Positions 8,430-16,142 of a stretch of DNA of 64,000 bases are shown one piece after another. The DNA lies in the NCBI GenBank assembly GCA_039808765.1, contig JBDHTQ010000002.1, positions 227,451 through 291,450 on the forward strand. Direction: 5' to 3'. A program made the position numbers and the translations under genes. Every line of letters begins with the position of its first letter. The stretch's first letter is position 1. The notes below the pieces were generated by a model. The model was not told where the DNA came from, searched no databases, and saw nothing but the letters and a program-made list of their open reading frames with translations. The stretch is from JBDHTQ01 sp039808765. GTDB lineage: Bacteria > Pseudomonadota > Alphaproteobacteria > UBA2400.

Positions 8430-9518
8430 ATGTCTGAAAGCGATGACGAGAGCGGTAAAACCGAGGAACCCACCCAGCATAAACTGGATGAGGCTCGTAA
8501 AAAAGGTGAGGTGCCAACCTCGCGCGAGATCAATCACTGGTTTATGTTTTTGGCTGCGGCTTTGTTTCTTTTTATTTTTTCTGGATCAACAGCAACAAAT
8601 CTTACGCTTTCATTACAGGTATTTATTGATCATTCTTATGACTTGGCGGCAAGCAATCCGGGCGATGTGGGAAGTATTCTGTGGCAAGGTTTGATTGTTC
8701 TCACTAAAGCAGTTGTATTGCCTTTTCTCATTTTTTTTATCGCAGCAGCCGCAGGAACGCTTTTACAAATTGGGCCTATGTGGGCACCTGACCATTTGAT
8801 GCCGAAGTTAGAACGTATTTCTTTTTTGCAAGGTGTGGGGAGGCTTTTTTCTCGCCGCTCTGTGATGGAGTTTTTAAAAGGATTGACCAAGCTTACTGTC
8901 GTGGGCGTGCTTGTTTTATGGTTGATGTGGCCTGCATTGCCTGCGCTTGAGCACTTATTAGATGCAACCCCCATTACGATGTTAAACGAAACGTGGTTAC
9001 TTGCGTTGCGCGTTTTGGGCGGGGCCGTTGCACTGATGATGATTGTTGCGATTTTGGATTATTTGATTCAGCGTTTAATGTTTATGCAAAAAATGCGGAT
9101 GAGCAAAACCGAACTCAAAGAGGAATATAAACGTTCGGAGGGTGATCCCCAGATTAAGCAACGCATTCGCCAAATTAGAATGGAACGCGCACGTCAGCGT
9201 ATGATGTCAGACGTGCCTAAAGCGGATGTTATCATTACAAACCCCGAGCACTACGCCGTGGCACTTAAGTATGACCCAAAGGTGAATGTTGCACCGGTTG
9301 TTGTTGCAATGGGGTTGGATTTGATCGCGCAAAAAATTAAAGAGATCGCTAAAGAACACAAAATTCCTATCGTCGAAAATCCGCCTTTAGCGCGGGCATT
9401 ATACGCAAGTTCAAAAATTGATCAGGAAATTCCCACAGATCACTATCGAGCAGTAGCAGAAGTAATCTCCTACATCTTTAAATTAAAAAACAAATCAATG
9501 CCAAATCGTTCGCGTTAA
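8430..9518 (+). CDS. flhB: Flagellar export switch protein FlhB
   Basis: FlhB controls the substrate switch of flagellar export. The 362-residue protein begins with the typical SGKTEEPTQHKLDEARKKGE, has four hydrophobic segments between residues 35 and 212, and a cytoplasmic domain with KTELKEEYKRSEGDP. The autocleavage motif reads NPEH (N271-P272-E273-H274) followed by YAVALKYD; the usual form is NPTH. Asn and Pro, the residues at the cut, are kept. The C-terminal domain shows the conserved IPIVENPPLARALY. It is the last gene of the fliQ-fliR-flhB cluster and is convergent with the orphan at 9547. Confidence 0.96.
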   Translation: MSESDDESGKTEEPTQHKLDEARKKGEVPTSREINHWFMFLAAALFLFIFSGSTATNLTLSLQVFIDHSYDLAASNPGDVGSILWQGLIVLTKAVVLPFLIFFIAAAAGTLLQIGPMWAPDHLMPKLERISFLQGVGRLFSRRSVMEFLKGLTKLTVVGVLVLWLMWPALPALEHLLDATPITMLNETWLLALRVLGGAVALMMIVAILDYLIQRLMFMQKMRMSKTELKEEYKRSEGDPQIKQRIRQIRMERARQRMMSDVPKADVIITNPEHYAVALKYDPKVNVAPVVVAMGLDLIAQKIKEIAKEHKIPIVENPPLARALYASSKIDQEIPTDHYRAVAEVISYIFKLKNKSMPNRSR

Positions 9519-9546
9519 TTAATAGCGGGGATTGCGACGTAAAACA

Positions 9547-10542
9547 TCACATCAAGCCAAGGGAAACGGCAGCTTGGTCAAGCCTTCTTCGTCTTGTAAT
9601 TAAGCGTTCGGCTTGGCGGGTCATCAATACCCTTTGTTGTTTTGATAATTCCAACGGCGTTAATGTCTTCAAAATTTCATCTTCATCAATGCGGTGAATT
9701 AACCGTAAAAATTCAGCTGTATTAGCTTGACATGATGTGTGCATTAAAGCAGACATAAAGGGCATAATGACTTTTTCTTGAACTTCTTCTGTCTCGGAAG
9801 TTTCTGATGCTAGGATAGCATCCATTCCATCACGATGTAAGGCACGTTGGCGTAACATTCTGAGAGGCATATTTTTAGGAGTGGGATAAGTTTGCTCTTT
9901 ACTAATGAGGATTGTTGTTCGCGGTTCTAGTGGTAAGCCGAGCCACAGATTGAACAGGCAGAGTCTGTTGAAATCGTACGCTAAGTTTGGATCCTTATTC
10001 ACTTTAAAAAAGCTGGCAAGTTTATTTGCTATGGTAGGGGGAACGCCGTTCTCAAGGGGGATTGCATCACTGGCATCAGTGAGGAGTTCTGTGTGCGAAA
10101 GATCCAGAAATGTTGCGATGCCATAGAAAGTTGGATTTTTACCATAATCTACTATAGATTTATCACAAACGGGTGCTTTACAGATTCTTGCAAGTTTAGC
10201 AAAGAGAATATGGAGAAGATGTCGATTCTTCACAGTGTCGATACTCAATTCATCACTTTCATGCTGATGTTCTTTGTCTATTTCAAAACTTTCATGCTGA
10301 TGTTCTTTGTCTATTTCAAAACTTTCATGCTGATGTTCTTTGTCTATTTCAAAATTCGCTAAAAGACACATTTTGTTTTGCTCAGCCGGACCCAACCTAA
10401 AAAGCCGATACGGAAAATCTGTCGGGTATATATGTCCCCAACCTCTGGGGATTTGCTGCCATTGCTTATCAAATTTGACGACTGGAGGGAGGAAAGGGGG
10501 GGATTTTACGAAGGGGGCTTCCACAGGCGATGCCATTGTCAT
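9547..10542 (-). CDS. Hypothetical protein with internal 33-bp tandem repeat
   Basis: I do not recognise this 331-residue protein. An 11-residue unit (FEIDKEHQHES) occurs three times in tandem near residues 64-96, from three perfect DNA repeats. The remainder includes LCLFNLWLGLPLEPRTTILISK around residue 200 and an Arg-rich C-terminus (LITRRRRLDQAAVSLGLM). The two orphans at 12001 and 12886 share its general plan: a His/Cys-bearing N-terminal part, a lower-complexity linker, then a LxxFNLWxG-like helix. This suggests a diverged gene family. No signal peptide or membrane span. Possible secreted effector, but that is speculation. Confidence 0.65.
   Translation of the reverse strand: MTMASPVEAPFVKSPPFLPPVVKFDKQWQQIPRGWGHIYPTDFPYRLFRLGPAEQNKMCLLANFEIDKEHQHESFEIDKEHQHESFEIDKEHQHESDELSIDTVKNRHLLHILFAKLARICKAPVCDKSIVDYGKNPTFYGIATFLDLSHTELLTDASDAIPLENGVPPTIANKLASFFKVNKDPNLAYDFNRLCLFNLWLGLPLEPRTTILISKEQTYPTPKNMPLRMLRQRALHRDGMDAILASETSETEEVQEKVIMPFMSALMHTSCQANTAEFLRLIHRIDEDEILKTLTPLELSKQQRVLMTRQAERLITRRRRLDQAAVSLGLM
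10256..10354 (-). repeat. Three perfect 33-bp tandem repeats within the orphan CDS
   Basis: Units at 10256-10288, 10289-10321 and 10322-10354 are identical. Each encodes the same 11 residues in frame, so changes in copy number would lengthen or shorten the protein without breaking it. Perfect identity implies recent expansion. Confidence 0.95.
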
Positions 10543-10690
10543 TTATAATTCCATTCAAATTATTTTTAATTCGCTCATGCTAGCTAGTTGTTTCAATTAT
10601 TTCAACGGAAAAATAATTTTTGATTCAAGATTTTCTTGGGTGGGTATGTTCATAGGGTTTTATTTAAACGAGAAAGAATAAATTAGGCGT

Positions 10691-10718
10691 GGGCAGAGTT
10701 TCTACAACGGCTCTGCCC
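10691..10718 (-). terminator. Hairpin downstream of the gene at 10772
   Basis: GGGCAGAG (10691-10698) pairs with CTCTGCCC (10711-10718) around a 12-nt loop. It lies 53 bp past the stop of the minus-strand gene at 10772. No clear T-run follows, so it may be a weak or Rho-assisted terminator. Confidence 0.4.
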
Positions 10719-10771
10719 CACACGACTGTGTCTTCCGGTGTTCTGCTCTTGCTGTCTCAGCTAAGCACTCA

Positions 10772-11773
10772 CTATGATCCCTGACCAGGTTGGTTTGGGC
10801 GAACCTGGGGTGCTTGAGGTTGAGTATTGTTCGGCTCTGGTACGGGTGCTTCAAAACCGGCTGCATTAAGCCTCGATAAGTCGACATTTTGGGGCTCTTC
10901 AGTATGGGTTAGATCGTATGCAGTCCGCCCAAGCAATCCCCCTAAATCCGCAAAGATACCCTGATCAACCGTATCTATGCCCCCAACTCTATTGACGAGG
11001 GATCTTGTAATTCCCCCTACAATAAAGCCAGCCACTGGCACCTGCTCGATGCCAGAGATGACTGCTTCGCCATATTCACCTTTTCCTGCTGCAATTGCGA
11101 TATGTAGAGGGGTTGTGTCAGCGCCAGCTTCAACAGCATCTGCTGCTGTCCCGCCGTCGGCGAGAGTTGATGCAGCTGCTACCCCACCCACTGCAAGCCC
11201 AGCAGCAATACCGCCAACTTTCGCCATACTATGCACTGCTCGCGTGCCCAAGCCAGTTTGCAAAGACGTTTTGCGTACATGACCGGGGGGAAATTCTGGA
11301 ACGCCATGAGGTCCATTAATAGCTCGGCCTTTAAAGCCAAGACTATTTCTCTCGCGTACATCGGCCATAACGTCAGTAATATTTTCTAGGGTTGCTGCCC
11401 CACCATGCTGAGGATCAAAGGCTTTGTTTAGAATATTAACAAATTGCTCTCGTGCTGTGGCATTGACGATTCTCTTTTCTAAGAAAGCATCGCGGTCGAA
11501 CGGAATCGTTTCAGGATTTTGTCCTCCAATTCGTAACTCCCCTAACTTTTTATTTTGTTCGGCGTAAAACGCTTGTTCGCTGGCGGCAAGTTCGGTAAGT
11601 ATTTGATACTGCTCTGGCGTCATTTTCTTTGTCGCTTCATAAATCGACGTCGCTTTCTCAACGGTCATCATTGGCGTTGGTGTGGCTGAAGCAGTATCTC
11701 TGATTAGAGTGTATTTCGGCTTTCCATGCGAATCTCTGGTGATATTATCTGAGTTTGTGTTTACACCCGACAT
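10772..11773 (-). CDS. Hypothetical protein with hydrophobic Gly/Ala stretch and one ankyrin-like motif
   Basis: The 333-residue protein is preceded by AAAAAAGGA in good position before its ATG at 11773. The N-terminal 160 residues are polar and helical. Residues ~185-210 form a hydrophobic Gly/Ala segment (VGGIAAGLAVGGVAAAS), then TTPLHIAIAAGKGEYGEAV resembles a single ankyrin repeat. A second Gly-rich hydrophobic stretch follows (VPVAGFIVGGITRSLV). The tail is Pro/Gln-rich. I recognise no family. The hydrophobic centre flanked by polar ends resembles many membrane-inserting secreted proteins of intracellular bacteria, which is only an analogy. Confidence 0.6.
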   Translation of the reverse strand: MSGVNTNSDNITRDSHGKPKYTLIRDTASATPTPMMTVEKATSIYEATKKMTPEQYQILTELAASEQAFYAEQNKKLGELRIGGQNPETIPFDRDAFLEKRIVNATAREQFVNILNKAFDPQHGGAATLENITDVMADVRERNSLGFKGRAINGPHGVPEFPPGHVRKTSLQTGLGTRAVHSMAKVGGIAAGLAVGGVAAASTLADGGTAADAVEAGADTTPLHIAIAAGKGEYGEAVISGIEQVPVAGFIVGGITRSLVNRVGGIDTVDQGIFADLGGLLGRTAYDLTHTEEPQNVDLSRLNAAGFEAPVPEPNNTQPQAPQVRPNQPGQGS

Positions 11774-12000
11774 TCATGATATCCTTTTTTAAAAGTGCTA
11801 AAGTATTCTATAATCATAGATAATAAGACTTAATAAACCGTGTGCATTTTTACAATTAGTGTTATATTCTAACTAAATAAGACGCTTTTTATCCTGTTAA
11901 AATTTAAAAGTTTTTTAGTGAACAAAGGCAAATTTTTCGTCTCACAGCACGGATGTGTTTGAGTAAAGAAAATGCTCAATAGAAATGTCATTATTTTGAT

Positions 12001-12870
12001 TCAAGAATTAATAAATATTTTCATGTCTTTTAACATTCTAGGCAGATGTTTCTTTCTCTCAACGAGTCGATCGGTCGCTATTTCAGCAGCATTTACACCT
12101 TTTTTATCATGAATGCCGCGAGCCATATGGCGGTAAATAAAGTCATTCGGACAGGATGTGATCACTCTACATGCCAGTTGACACAAAATTTTTCGCCAAG
12201 CGTGCTGAAGGGGTAATTTCGTTTCATCATATAAATGGTGGTCAAATTTATGGGGGCTAAATTTTTTACTGTGTAGATGTGGAGCGTGAAAATCTTTTTG
12301 TTCAATGCCAAGGAATGCATGACATTTTTTCTGAAAAACTCTATACGACAAGTGTTCTGGTTTGACATGACAGTTTCCGGCCCACAAATTAAAACACGCG
12401 AGCGCGAGAAAATCATAGCGTGGCAAAAAATATTCATTATTCAGAAGCACTTCATTAACGTCGACATTCCCTGAATGGTTATCGGGGAAAGATTCTAAAT
12501 ACTTGGCTTCGGGCGGTGTCAGAACCGTCGCAATGCAATAGCCTGTACTGCTCGGCAAAATGAGGCGCTTACACACCGGAAAACCAAGATGACGCGCGAG
12601 TCGTGATAGACCAACGTCAACAACATCTTGTGGATCAATGTGATCACAGTCTTTCGTTCTCTTGGTAAATTCCAAACACACATCGTATGGTGATTGGTTG
12701 AGTGGTGAGTTGAGTGTAGGGTTTAAACGTCCAGATTGCTCCCCATCTGTTTGAGTGAATTTGTCACCAATTACAAATTCAGGTAAGCACAAAAGATGTC
12801 CACCCTTGTTTTGCTGCCCCGTTAAGAGTAAGCCGCGAAGAATTTGACGCTGATGTCTAAAAGTAGTCAT
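12001..12870 (-). CDS. Hypothetical protein, member of local orphan family
   Basis: The 289-residue protein starts 15 bp after the stop of the gene at 12886 on the same strand, so the two are likely cotranscribed. It is His- and Cys-rich. Shared features with the neighbour: a segment GLSRLARHLGFPVCKRLIL, then a CIATVLTPPEAKYLESF segment, then LACFNLWAGNCHVKPEHLSYR and HAFLGIEQKDFH. In the neighbour the corresponding words are LQELALHFCVPLAPIFLV, VAARLITSAEEMRLKTF, LLVLWRLLIGGSMGRHQFITY and CVCLAISNSRPSH. That succession loosely recalls kinase-fold proteins with an N/H-bearing loop, but I cannot assign catalytic residues. Confidence 0.6.
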   Translation of the reverse strand: MTTFRHQRQILRGLLLTGQQNKGGHLLCLPEFVIGDKFTQTDGEQSGRLNPTLNSPLNQSPYDVCLEFTKRTKDCDHIDPQDVVDVGLSRLARHLGFPVCKRLILPSSTGYCIATVLTPPEAKYLESFPDNHSGNVDVNEVLLNNEYFLPRYDFLALACFNLWAGNCHVKPEHLSYRVFQKKCHAFLGIEQKDFHAPHLHSKKFSPHKFDHHLYDETKLPLQHAWRKILCQLACRVITSCPNDFIYRHMARGIHDKKGVNAAEIATDRLVERKKHLPRMLKDMKIFINS

Positions 12871-12885
12871 TAAAATCTCGTTCAG

Positions 12886-13827
12886 CTAATGCAGGCTTCT
12901 TTCTAGTCTTTGCGGAAAAGTTTGAAAGCGTTCTGCTAATGTTGCGATTGTATTGTTTAAACCTTCAGGCCACCTGGAGCCCATAAAAATACCTGTTCCT
13001 AAAATGTTACGAATATCTTCCGCACCAGTATTGCGAGCAATTGCCATAAAATCAATAACAACTTTTGCAATGGATTGAGACTGACATAATTCCTTCATCA
13101 GTTTTGATGGTTTCGGTGCAAGATGCAAATCATCTTTACAAAGGAGCCGTCCTGATACCTCGCTGTGGTCGCGATGGGAAGGGCGGGAATTTGAAATAGC
13201 AAGGCAAACACATTGTTTGCGGCGTTGAGAAGGCACATCGTGATCAAGAAGGTCGGGATATGTTATAAACTGATGTCGTCCCATGCTGCCACCAATCAAC
13301 AAACGCCAAAGGACGAGTAAGGTTATCCCTTTGCTTGTTTCTGGATGTGCTTGAACATATTTTTTCAAGACATCTTCATCATGAATTTCAGGTTCGTCTT
13401 GTTTCTTTTCATTTTTCTTATTGTGAGCAACCAGAAATGTTTTTAAGCGCATCTCCTCAGCACTTGTAATAAGTCTTGCGGCAACTTTTGTGCCGTTGTG
13501 TTGAACTAAAAAAATGGGAGCGAGTGGGACGCAAAAATGTAGCGCCAGTTCTTGCAAAGCTAATTTTAGTGCCACAGGATGTGGCATGTCACCTATAAAG
13601 GATGGTTCTTCGGCCAGAGCGCATAAATTATGCGCGGAATCGTAAAACCAAAATCCCCGATGCACATCTGAATGTACAGTATGCTTAAATGCATCAACCA
13701 CAATCGGCTGATGTCTGTTGTTCATTAAGCCAAGGTCTTGCACGGCTGACTGTTGGCGCTCAAGACACTTTATGAGACGCTTTTGCGCCTCGCTAACAAG
13801 CTCGTTTCGTTTATAGCCACAACTCAT
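12886..13827 (-). CDS. Hypothetical protein, member of local orphan family
   Basis: The protein has about 313 residues. The ATG at 13827 is chosen over a TTG at 13836, although neither has a clear ribosome site. It shares the segment order described for the next gene (12001): LALHFCVPLAPIFLV, VAARLITSAEEMRLKTFL, a charged Lys/Glu linker near residue 155, then LLVLWRLLIGGSMGRHQF and CLAISNSRPSHRDHS. No signal peptide or membrane span is evident. It is probably the first gene of a two-gene operon and the product of an old duplication. Function unknown. Confidence 0.6.
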   Translation of the reverse strand: MSCGYKRNELVSEAQKRLIKCLERQQSAVQDLGLMNNRHQPIVVDAFKHTVHSDVHRGFWFYDSAHNLCALAEEPSFIGDMPHPVALKLALQELALHFCVPLAPIFLVQHNGTKVAARLITSAEEMRLKTFLVAHNKKNEKKQDEPEIHDEDVLKKYVQAHPETSKGITLLVLWRLLIGGSMGRHQFITYPDLLDHDVPSQRRKQCVCLAISNSRPSHRDHSEVSGRLLCKDDLHLAPKPSKLMKELCQSQSIAKVVIDFMAIARNTGAEDIRNILGTGIFMGSRWPEGLNNTIATLAERFQTFPQRLERSLH

Positions 13828-13879
13828 GTAGGGCAAAAGTAGTCTTGTTGATGCGCTATTTCAAGCTTCAATTGAGCGT

Positions 13880-14461
13880 TTAAACTTTATAGCCCGCAGA
13901 TACTAAAAGGTGGATGGTTTCGAACAATGGAAGGCCGATCGCTGTACTTGGTTGCCCTGTCAGTGATTTTAAGAAGGCAGCCGCGTGCCCCTGTATTGCA
14001 TACCCACCTGCTTTGCCATGCCATTCTTCACAGGCAATGTAGGCTTGATGCTCGTGAGAGGTTAAACGCCGAAAATCCACGCGGGTTTGGGCAATTTTGG
14101 TTATGGCCTTCTGCTCCGGTTTGATGAGGCACACAGCAGTAAGAACGGTATGTTTACGTCCTGATAGCAGTTTCCAGCAATATTCTGCTTGCTCAACGGT
14201 TTCCGCTTTGGGAAGAATACGCTTGCCCACACACACCACAGTATCTGCCGCAAGAATAAGCGCTTCATTGTGGCGTTGAGCAACCACATGGGCTTTTTCG
14301 CTGGCCATACGATGAACGTATTGACGCCCAGTCTCGTCATTACGAGGTGTTTCATCAATATTGGCGGGGTCGATGGCATCCGGGATGATACCAACTTGTT
14401 TTAATAAATCGACCCGACGCGGAGAAGAAGACGCCAAAATAAGCGGAAATTTTTTTTGCAT
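13880..14461 (-). CDS. maf: Maf family nucleotide pyrophosphatase
   Basis: Maf proteins hydrolyse non-canonical or modified nucleoside triphosphates to the monophosphate and pyrophosphate. The 193-residue protein begins with the diagnostic LILASSSPRRVDLLKQVG, has the catalytic-region LILAADTVVCVGKRILPK near residue 70, and the late motifs EWHGKAGGYAIQGHAAAF and GLPLFET. Which subclass (dTTP/UTP or m7GTP) cannot be told by eye. It stands alone between the orphan pair and the thiolase. Confidence 0.93.
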   Translation of the reverse strand: MQKKFPLILASSSPRRVDLLKQVGIIPDAIDPANIDETPRNDETGRQYVHRMASEKAHVVAQRHNEALILAADTVVCVGKRILPKAETVEQAEYCWKLLSGRKHTVLTAVCLIKPEQKAITKIAQTRVDFRRLTSHEHQAYIACEEWHGKAGGYAIQGHAAAFLKSLTGQPSTAIGLPLFETIHLLVSAGYKV

Positions 14462-14663
14462 AAGCGCTCCTGCAAAACGAAATAAAAATGGTGCCCAATA
14501 TTTACCTCAGGCCCGAGGATAATTCAAACCAATTTGAAGAACGAAAGAGCGCTGCCATGCGTATAAAGATTTCATTCCCGCATGATGAAGATAGTAGGCT
14601 GCAATTTTTGATCGCACTTGATTGTGCTTCATTGATAAACTCAATAAAAATTGAGCATAAATT

Positions 14664-14701
14664 AATTGGCCTGTTCCATCGTGTGATAGAACAAGCCAAT
14701 T
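14664..14701 (-). terminator. Terminator-like hairpin after the thiolase gene
   Basis: A 13-bp stem with one mismatch (14664-14676 with 14689-14701, 12-nt loop) lies 37 bp past the thiolase stop. On the minus strand it is followed by the T-rich stretch TTAATTTATG. Probable Rho-independent terminator. The rest of 14462-14737 shows nothing that looks coding. Confidence 0.65.
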
Positions 14702-14737
14702 GCAAGAGATTATGTCGTGTTAAGCTGCAAACAGACC

Positions 14738-15913
14738 TTATGCCGCCTCAACGCACATAGCGATCCCCATGCCACCGCCGATACAAAGAGTGGCGAGCCC
14801 TTTTTGGGCAGAACGCTTTTGCATTTCATGCAACAAAGTAACAAGGATTCGGGCACCAGAGGCACCAATCGGATGACCTAACGCAACCGCGCCGCCGTTG
14901 ACATTCACCTTGCTCTCATCCCAGCCTAGTTCACGATTTACAGCGAAAGCTTGAGCGGCAAAGGCTTCGTTGGCTTCAATAAGGTCGAGGTCGTTGATTG
15001 TCCATCCTGCTTTTTCAAGTGCTTTGCGCGCTGCCGGGATTGGACCTGTGCCCATGATTGCTGGATCAACGCCCGCTGTTGCCCAGCTTTTAATGCGGGC
15101 GAGGGGTTTGAGATTGCGTCTCTTTGCTTCTTCTTCACTCATCAAAACAAGTGCGGCAGCCCCGTCGTTGATACCCGAGGCATTCCCAGCGGTTACAGTG
15201 CCGTCTTTGCTGAAAGCCGGTTTAAGGGCGCCTAAGGCTTCTTTTGTTACGCCGGCACGCGGAAACTCATCTTTATCGATAATCGTATCGCCTTTGCGGC
15301 CTTTAATGGTCACAGGTACAATTTCATCCTTAAATCGACCGGTGGTCATTGCGGCTTCGGCTTTGTTTTGAGAGTGAGCGGAAAAGGCGTCTTGATCTTC
15401 GCGCGTAATGCCGAATTTTTTCGCAACATTTTCTGCTGTGGTCCCCATGTGATAATCATTGAATGCATCCCATAGTCCGTCTTTGATCATTGTATCAACG
15501 AGCTGTGCATTACCCATTTTTGTGCCATTGCGCATATGGATTGCGTGCGCGGACTGGCTCATGCTTTCTTGCCCGCCTGCAACCATAATGCTGGCATCCC
15601 CGGTTTGAATTTGTTGTGCGGCTATTGCCACACTCCGCAACCCTGACCCGCAGATTTGATTGATGGAAAAAGCTGTTTTTGAATCGGGCACCCCTGCAAG
15701 ACGGGCGGCTTGGCGGGCTGGACCTTGACCTTCCCCAGCAGCGAGAATTTGTCCTAAAATAACTTCGTCTACTTCATCGGGCGCAATCTGAGCGCGTTCG
15801 ATTGCTGCTTTGATAACAATTGCGCCCAGTTCGTGTGCTGAAAGGGGGGAAAGTCCGCCGTTGAAATTTCCAATCGGGGTACGAACAGCAGAAACGATTA
15901 CAACGTTGGTCAT
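14738..15913 (-). CDS. phaA: Acetyl-CoA C-acetyltransferase (thiolase)
   Basis: This enzyme condenses two acetyl-CoA to acetoacetyl-CoA, or cleaves the product, in the cytoplasm. The 391-residue length is typical. The acylated Cys lies in SINQICGSGLRSVA (C88); the catalytic His in GGAVALGHPIGASGARI and the second Cys in CIGGGMGIAMCVE are present. SMSQSAHA and MGTTAENVAKKFGITREDQD are also standard. Start is the first ATG. No phaB or phaC is adjacent, so a role in polyhydroxybutyrate synthesis, ketone metabolism or the mevalonate route is open; atoB is an equivalent name. Confidence 0.93.
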   Translation of the reverse strand: MTNVVIVSAVRTPIGNFNGGLSPLSAHELGAIVIKAAIERAQIAPDEVDEVILGQILAAGEGQGPARQAARLAGVPDSKTAFSINQICGSGLRSVAIAAQQIQTGDASIMVAGGQESMSQSAHAIHMRNGTKMGNAQLVDTMIKDGLWDAFNDYHMGTTAENVAKKFGITREDQDAFSAHSQNKAEAAMTTGRFKDEIVPVTIKGRKGDTIIDKDEFPRAGVTKEALGALKPAFSKDGTVTAGNASGINDGAAALVLMSEEEAKRRNLKPLARIKSWATAGVDPAIMGTGPIPAARKALEKAGWTINDLDLIEANEAFAAQAFAVNRELGWDESKVNVNGGAVALGHPIGASGARILVTLLHEMQKRSAQKGLATLCIGGGMGIAMCVEAA

Positions 15914-16142
15914 GATAGTGTCCTTATTGTTTATAGTTGAGAGTGCTTCCTCACAATCCTTGGTAAAGAGATATTAGCGCTACAAGTGAGGGGCGCAAGC
16001 CACAAACAATTCTTTTCTTTCAAATTTCTTAAAATTTACTTGTCGATTGGTCTAATATCGCCGAAGAAAAAAGAAGCATGCATCGGAACGCAACCTTGCA
16101 GGTTTTTCTGAAAATGCTAGACTGTTGTTGCGGGGAGGGTCA

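Noticed and set aside
10256..10354. CRISPR array
   Set aside because: The three units are contiguous without spacers and are in-frame coding repeats.
10093..10681. Plus-strand frames with a repeated FMLMFFVYFKT-type sequence
   Set aside because: They are the antisense of the 33-bp repeat in the minus-strand orphan, whose frame spans the whole region and has a start site.
14488..14760. 90-codon plus-strand frame between maf and the thiolase gene
   Set aside because: It overlaps the thiolase 3' end and the terminator hairpin, has no ribosome site and resembles no protein.
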